Below are positions 7,435 through 10,708 of a stretch of 10,708 nt of DNA, one piece after another. How positions within the stretch are numbered: the first letter of the stretch is position 1; every line of letters begins with the position of its first letter. The DNA is from JAGVNX01 sp035290965. GTDB taxonomy: Archaea; Iainarchaeota; Iainarchaeia; Iainarchaeales; GCA-2688035. The notes under the pieces were generated by a model. That model had not been told where the DNA came from, did not search any database, and saw nothing but the letters and a program-made list of their open reading frames with translations. The translations under genes and the position numbers were made by a program. The stretch is from assembly GCA_035290965.1 (NCBI GenBank), contig DATDTD010000042.1, positions 1-10,708 of the forward strand. Direction: 5' to 3'.

Positions 7435-8028
7435 TTACTGTGTCCTGAAAACAGTGATTTCTGCAATTGTGCTCACCCCGTTGAATGCAGCTATTCTTCT
7501 GGATTTTATTATTGTGCCTATTTTTTTTCCTTCTGTTCCGATTAGATAAGATTCCTGCTTGCCGGCTTCGCAACTGCTGCCTGAATCAGGGCAGCCTTTT
7601 AGTGTAGAGTTGGTTTCAGGATCTACCAGGCGGAAATAAAAATCATAGCCGATTAATAATTTTGCTTTTGTTTCCTCATAGTTTGCATGGTTGCTGCTGT
7701 TTGCATACTCTATGAATTTGTTTATTTTTACGGGCAATATTATCCTGTCAGTCAGTGCAAGCCCTATAAACTTTACATCATCAATGCCTGCCGCGCCTTC
7801 CCAGTTTGTTTCGCCGCTTTTTGAAATGCCTGTCGTTGAAATCAACTGGCTTAATGCGTTATCCGCGGATTTTTGCTGCTGCAGCAGTTCCTGCTGTTCC
7901 CTTAAGGCATTGACCCTGTTGTCAAGGACTGTAATGCCGACAGCCAGAATTACAAGGAACAAAGCTAGGCCAATCACAAGGTCTATCATGACAGACTGAG
8001 CTTTTTTATTCAGTAACCTGGCTGACAC
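7435..8028 (-). CDS. C: pilin-like protein with class III-like leader (Asp at +6)
   Basis: The start is GTG at 8028, fixed by GGGAGG 8 nt upstream; it overlaps the end of B by 23 nt, as C' overlaps B' in set 2. The 197-residue product has leader MSARLLNKKA, then QSVMID (Asp +6, Ile at +5) and a hydrophobic helix to about 35. A polar Gln/Glu-rich stretch (about 36-56) that could be a coiled-coil extension of the pilin helix follows. The globular part has NWE (75-77), KFIGLA (86-91), KFIEYA (104-109), KAK (121-123), a YDFYF segment, and ends IAEITVFR, all matching the paralogue at 4608-5264. Two Cys sit close together near 136-143. It is probably a minor pilin of the same complex. Confidence 0.9.
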   Translation of the reverse strand: MSARLLNKKAQSVMIDLVIGLALFLVILAVGITVLDNRVNALREQQELLQQQKSADNALSQLISTTGISKSGETNWEGAAGIDDVKFIGLALTDRIILPVKINKFIEYANSSNHANYEETKAKLLIGYDFYFRLVDPETNSTLKGCPDSGSSCEAGKQESYLIGTEGKKIGTIIKSRRIAAFNGVSTIAEITVFRTQ

Positions 8029-8413
8029 TTATTATTCCTCCCGGGCTTTTTGAAATTTTTATTTTTCCATTCTGCAAATCAAACCCCGTTGCATCGGAGA
8101 TATCGGGATTTGGCGGATCCGGCATTACAACTGCGCCCAAATAATGGCAGCTTGTTTCCCCTATCAGAATATTGTTTTTTTCCATGCGGATCGGGTTTTC
8201 AATTGCAAGTGTCTGCTCTGTAACTGCCTCTGCAGACTGCACAAGCATTATTGCTTCGGATATTTTGCTGCATTCTGCAAAATTTTTGCTTTCCTGTACA
8301 AAGGGCTCGGCAAGCGCGTTTTTCTGTATTATCACGACAATTGCACCCAAAAGCACAAAAAAAAGTATTATCATTGCAACCATTGCTTCAACAGAAACCT
8401 GTGCCTTGTGCAT
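8006..8413 (-). CDS. B: class III signal peptide pilin-like protein
   Basis: I choose the ATG at 8413 (135 residues). A TTG at 8491 in the same frame would add 26 residues, but class III leaders are short and MHKA followed by QVSVEAM (Gln +1, Ser +3, Glu +5) is a complete leader on its own. No strong Shine-Dalgarno motif precedes 8413, so this start is likely rather than certain. The helix runs to about residue 30. It is paralogous to the gene at 5242-5730 through ECSKIS (47-52) and IGETSCHYLG (84-93). It is shorter than that copy, which has extra Cys-bearing sequence between the YLG/YFG block and the C-terminal KISKS. It is probably a small minor pilin. Confidence 0.88.
   Translation of the reverse strand: MHKAQVSVEAMVAMIILFFVLLGAIVVIIQKNALAEPFVQESKNFAECSKISEAIMLVQSAEAVTEQTLAIENPIRMEKNNILIGETSCHYLGAVVMPDPPNPDISDATGFDLQNGKIKISKSPGGIISVSQVTE
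8037..8042 (-). promoter_or_regulatory. Shine-Dalgarno site deciding the GTG start of C
   Basis: GGGAGG lies 8 nt upstream of GTG at 8028, inside the coding end of B. There is no ATG near the pilin leader of C, so this site is what supports a GTG start there. Confidence 0.75.
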
Positions 8414-8477
8414 AAAACATGCCGCCAAAAATTTTCCGCAAAAACCAGCAGAAATTTTTTTTGCTGTTGCATTAATC
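8414..8477 (-). other. 64-bp gap between A and B
   Basis: This gap after the stop of A is AT-rich with A- and T-runs and remains in frame with B without a stop, so an upstream non-ATG start of B cannot be excluded. I see no convincing TATA box, terminator or stable hairpin in it. Confidence 0.5.
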
Positions 8478-9065
8478 CTATTCTCTCTCAAATATAATGT
8501 AATCCAAATCGCTATTCGGGTGCCAGGAAACCTTTACCTTGAATTGCGCCGTGCCCAAAGGAAAATAGTCTGTAGAAGGGTCTGTATCATAAGTTGATTC
8601 GCCTGTTTTTACCAGCAGTTTTGCCTTTGAGCCCTGCAAAAATTCTGTCCCGTCATCCATAAAGACCTGCACTGCGCTGTATTTTATGCAGTCCTCGTTG
8701 CCCGTGCACTCATAGCCTTCTATGAGCTCATTGCAATAGCACGTTGTACCAATCCCAGAACTTATTTCCGGGCAGCCTTTCAGATAATCCGGCAATACTT
8801 GATTTTCGCCCTGTTTGCATTTGTGTATTATGCCGAAGATGTTCACGCCGTCTGGCCAGCTTACTGTTGTATAAAGCGTTGTACCATAGCCCTTTGCATA
8901 AACAAGGTCTGCTGTTTTTACAAGAGAGTCAATGCTGTTGCTCACCTGCACTGTTTTCACATTCGCATCATAGTAAAGGAGCGCTAATCCAAAAATAATT
9001 GTCACTATAATCAATATGAAGGCAGTGAGAATAATATATTCCAGAGAAACCTGCGCTTTTTTCAT
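8478..9065 (-). CDS. A: class III signal peptide pilin
   Basis: The ATG at 9065 overlaps the TGA of vWA-1 as ATGA, with GGTGGAG ending 6 nt upstream. An in-frame ATG at 9077 would add four residues but lacks this spacing, so I choose 9065 (195 residues). MKKA is followed by QVSLEY (Gln +1, Ser +3, Glu +5), then a hydrophobic helix to about residue 31. Family signatures shared with the gene at 5731-6306 are KTADLVYA (50-57), WP (70-71), FGIIHKC, DCIKYSA (125-131) and KVKVSW near the C-terminus. It has six Cys against ten in the paralogue, with the Cys-rich loop between WP and DCIKYSA differing most. The D.L.KT.DLVYA.G...WP.V layout is the usual look of archaeal class III pilins, making this the likely structural or major pilin type of set 1. 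Confidence 0.93.
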   Translation of the reverse strand: MKKAQVSLEYIILTAFILIIVTIIFGLALLYYDANVKTVQVSNSIDSLVKTADLVYAKGYGTTLYTTVSWPDGVNIFGIIHKCKQGENQVLPDYLKGCPEISSGIGTTCYCNELIEGYECTGNEDCIKYSAVQVFMDDGTEFLQGSKAKLLVKTGESTYDTDPSTDYFPLGTAQFKVKVSWHPNSDLDYIIFERE

Positions 9066-10708
9066 GTTTTGCTCCACCCCGAATAATCTATTACATAATA
9101 ATACGTTTCTGGTTTAGAACAGGATATGTAATCCGTGTCGTCCTTTCTGCATTGCTTCACAACATCGTCTTCGGCAATGACTGCAAAAATATCGCCAGTT
9201 GCATTTATTGCAATGTCGCGGATTTCAACGCTTGTAAGCAGAGGGGGAAGGCTTCCGCTCTTGCTTATTGTGCCTCCGTATAATCGCAAATCATTGATTT
9301 CCGGCTGGTTTGGATTTGGCGAAAGCTCAAGCGTGAAGCCCCCTGAAACCACTCCCTTGTAAGCCACGTTCAGCCTTTCTCCGCCCGCTGTTCCTGCATG
9401 GAACGATATGCGCAATGGCTTTGCCTGCGAAAGGCTGATGTCTTTATAGCCCTTGTTTCCGATTTTCATTGTCAGGCTCACGCCTGTTGGCGGAGTAATT
9501 GTTCCTTCAGTAAAAACAATTTTAAGGTCCTTGTAAAGAAACGGCACTGAAATATTGCAGCTTTGCCCGGGAATTTCACAATTCGGGTCGCACTGGTTCA
9601 AGGGAGGCAGCCTGCAGGAATCGTCGCACTGCTGGCAGACTGTTTCCGGCGGAGTGTTGACTGTGTCGGGTTCCCAGGGAATTTCCTCGGGAGTTGACGT
9701 TATTATTTCAGATCCTGCAGCTGGAAAAGTCACTGAATCAGACTGGCATGCTGTTTCATCCATGTCGCAGGGTATCCTTGCCTTGAACGAACCGCTCCAG
9801 GTTACTGCGCTGATTGTCTGCGCGCTGTAAATTATTTTATCCACTTTTTGCCATGAATTTTCTCCTCCATCACAATCTGTTTCCGGAGTGCAGGAAGCCC
9901 TGTCTGTGCAGGTTATCGAGGAATCAGCGTCTGAATATGCGCAGTACATTCCCGCAGTTGTGGGATTGCAGGTTGAATTGCACAATATTTCTGTTCCGGA
10001 AGGAAGGTTTGTCTGGATGTTTACTGTCTGGCTCAGCTTGCTGATTTGCTGCATTACAAGGTTGTAAACCTCCTGAAGTGCGCCGGCATCAGAGGCATAA
10101 TAAAACTTGCCGCAGTGTGCGCTCGGTATAATGTTTCCCACTGCATCAAAGCAGCTGTTGCTGTACAAATCAGAATCCTTTGCCATGTCCTTGAATGCCT
10201 GCGAATAAAGAATTCCGTCCGGATAATTCGGATTGTCAGCAGGGTTAAGCGTGAGCATCTTTGTGTTGAATACTGCTTCGTTCGCAATTCCTATTACAAA
10301 AATAGTTGTGTTGTCCTCTGTCCTTGCCAGATTTGCCTTATCAATTGCAGCAGCCATTGCCCTGCAGCAGTCTTCTGGATCTTCTTCATTGCAGTTATTT
10401 TTGCAGACAACTCTGGTTCCGTCGAAAGTCGTCCAGTCTTTTGTTGAACCGCTTTGGGGGCTGTCTGCCGCGCTGTCAACAAGATAAATAATAAAGCGCT
10501 GGTTTGTGTTTGCAGGGCAGTTCGAACAGTTTTCACAGGTAGTGCCGCAGCACTTGTCTGTTATGCCGTTACTTGCTGTTTCTATTGCAGTTGCAAGCGG
10601 AGTGCCGCCGAACGGCGTAAGCGTGTTAAGCATGCTCTTTACGCAGGTTGTATTGTTTGTCATTTTTTGCAGGACTTTTCCCGCTGCGCTTCCCTGGAAG
10701 GAAACCAG
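9062..10708 (-). CDS. vWA-1: von Willebrand factor A surface protein (N-terminus cut by window edge)
   Basis: The frame is open from base 10708, so the ATG at 10663 is internal and the first 15 visible residues (LVSFQGSA...) already belong to the vWA fold. There are 548 visible residues with 28 Cys. The MIDAS Thr is in FGGTPL (visible residue 36) and the MIDAS Asp in YLVDSA (78); the DxSxS motif lies outside the window. The vWA domain ends after AHCGKFYYASDA, which matches vWA-2 (AHCGRYYFASDA) almost exactly. A Cys-rich linker follows, then W.G.FKAR.PC, D.V.FPA..SEI and a CARDB-like β-domain starting VPFLYKDLKI.FTEGTI, each with a close counterpart in vWA-2. The C-terminus ends in an aromatic strand, YYYVIDYSGW. 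It is probably an extracellular, metal-dependent adhesin or sensor acting with pilins A-D. The N-terminal anchor cannot be seen here. Confidence 0.9.
   Translation of the reverse strand: MVSFQGSAAGKVLQKMTNNTTCVKSMLNTLTPFGGTPLATAIETASNGITDKCCGTTCENCSNCPANTNQRFIIYLVDSAADSPQSGSTKDWTTFDGTRVVCKNNCNEEDPEDCCRAMAAAIDKANLARTEDNTTIFVIGIANEAVFNTKMLTLNPADNPNYPDGILYSQAFKDMAKDSDLYSNSCFDAVGNIIPSAHCGKFYYASDAGALQEVYNLVMQQISKLSQTVNIQTNLPSGTEILCNSTCNPTTAGMYCAYSDADSSITCTDRASCTPETDCDGGENSWQKVDKIIYSAQTISAVTWSGSFKARIPCDMDETACQSDSVTFPAAGSEIITSTPEEIPWEPDTVNTPPETVCQQCDDSCRLPPLNQCDPNCEIPGQSCNISVPFLYKDLKIVFTEGTITPPTGVSLTMKIGNKGYKDISLSQAKPLRISFHAGTAGGERLNVAYKGVVSGGFTLELSPNPNQPEINDLRLYGGTISKSGSLPPLLTSVEIRDIAINATGDIFAVIAEDDVVKQCRKDDTDYISCSKPETYYYVIDYSGWSKT
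9072..9080 (-). promoter_or_regulatory. Shine-Dalgarno site deciding the start of A
   Basis: GGGGTGGAG on the minus strand ends 6 nt before the ATG at 9065. It lies inside the last codons of vWA-1, so the two genes are coupled through an ATGA stop/start overlap. It favours 9065 over the ATG at 9077, which would lie partly inside this motif. Confidence 0.7.

Larger units (their letters stand above)
6360..10708 (-). repeat. Paralogous gene set 1 (vWA-1, A, B, C, D)
   Basis: This five-gene block has each family represented again in 1-6306. Similarity is clear in protein motifs but largely eroded in DNA, so the duplication is old or the second set was acquired from a related lineage. Genes are joined by an ATGA overlap, a 64-bp gap, a 23-nt overlap and a 1-bp gap. 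The copy may extend beyond the right edge. Confidence 0.8.

Noticed and set aside
8414..8477. Possible hairpin between A and B (CAGCA...TGCTG)
   Set aside because: It has only about five pairs with a mismatched interior and an AT-rich loop, no U-tract follows, and it would not be expected to be stable.
10046..10447. Plus-strand frame of about 130 codons opposite vWA-1
   Set aside because: The minus-strand reading contains conserved vWA motifs here, while the plus-strand product is low-complexity and Cys/Val-rich without homology signals.
1..10708. CRISPR arrays, tRNA or rRNA genes, insertion sequences, attachment sites
   Set aside because: I saw no direct repeats with regular spacing, no cloverleaf-like segments, no transposase-like frames and no terminal inverted repeats. 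Coding sequence fills nearly the whole window.

Overview
The window looks archaeal, most likely from a DPANN-type or related lineage. The evidence is archaeal class III (type IV pilin-like) signal peptides with a KKA|QxSxE motif, an archaeal TATA element placed for a near-leaderless start, GGTG/GGAG Shine-Dalgarno motifs, and tight overlapping gene packing. The lineage call is inference, because no rRNA or housekeeping marker is present. All ten genes lie on the minus strand and read from high to low coordinates. Both edge genes are cut: the von Willebrand factor A (vWA) protein at the right edge lacks its N-terminus, and the gene at the left edge lacks its C-terminus.

The ten genes form two diverged copies of one five-family set. 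Letters A-D name the pilin-like families and primes mark the downstream copy. In transcription order, set 1 is vWA-1 (9062-10708, partial), A (8478-9065), B (8006-8413), C (7435-8028) and D (6360-7433). Set 2 is A' (5731-6306), B' (5242-5730), C' (4608-5264), vWA-2 (about 1040-4639/4723) and D' (1-1007, partial). Each pair keeps recognisable protein signatures and the order A-B-C-(vWA)-D holds. The vWA gene precedes A in set 1 but sits between C' and D' in set 2. A TATA-like box in the 53-bp gap upstream of A' suggests set 2 has its own promoter. Elsewhere genes abut or overlap, apart from gaps of 64 bp between A and B and 32 bp between vWA-2 and D'.

The nine visible N-termini (all but vWA-1) are pilin-like: a short basic leader and then a hydrophobic helix that starts right at the predicted processing site. 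They fall into three classes: Glu at +5 (A, A', B, B'), no Glu at +5 but Asp at +6 (C, C', vWA-2), and no acidic residue (D, D'). The vWA proteins are large and cysteine-rich and share a C-terminal module. vWA-2 is itself a pilin-like protein, and a β-rich block of about 420 residues interrupts its vWA domain just after the MIDAS motif.

The most economical reading is a surface pilus-like structure or its tip complex: several minor pilins plus a vWA adhesin or mechanosensor, present twice. It resembles bacterial minor-pilin/PilY1 clusters in organisation, but here the vWA protein appears fused to a pilin helix. No assembly ATPase, platform protein or prepilin peptidase is encoded in the window, so assembly must rely on genes elsewhere. 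No RNA genes, CRISPR arrays, mobile elements or plus-strand genes were found.
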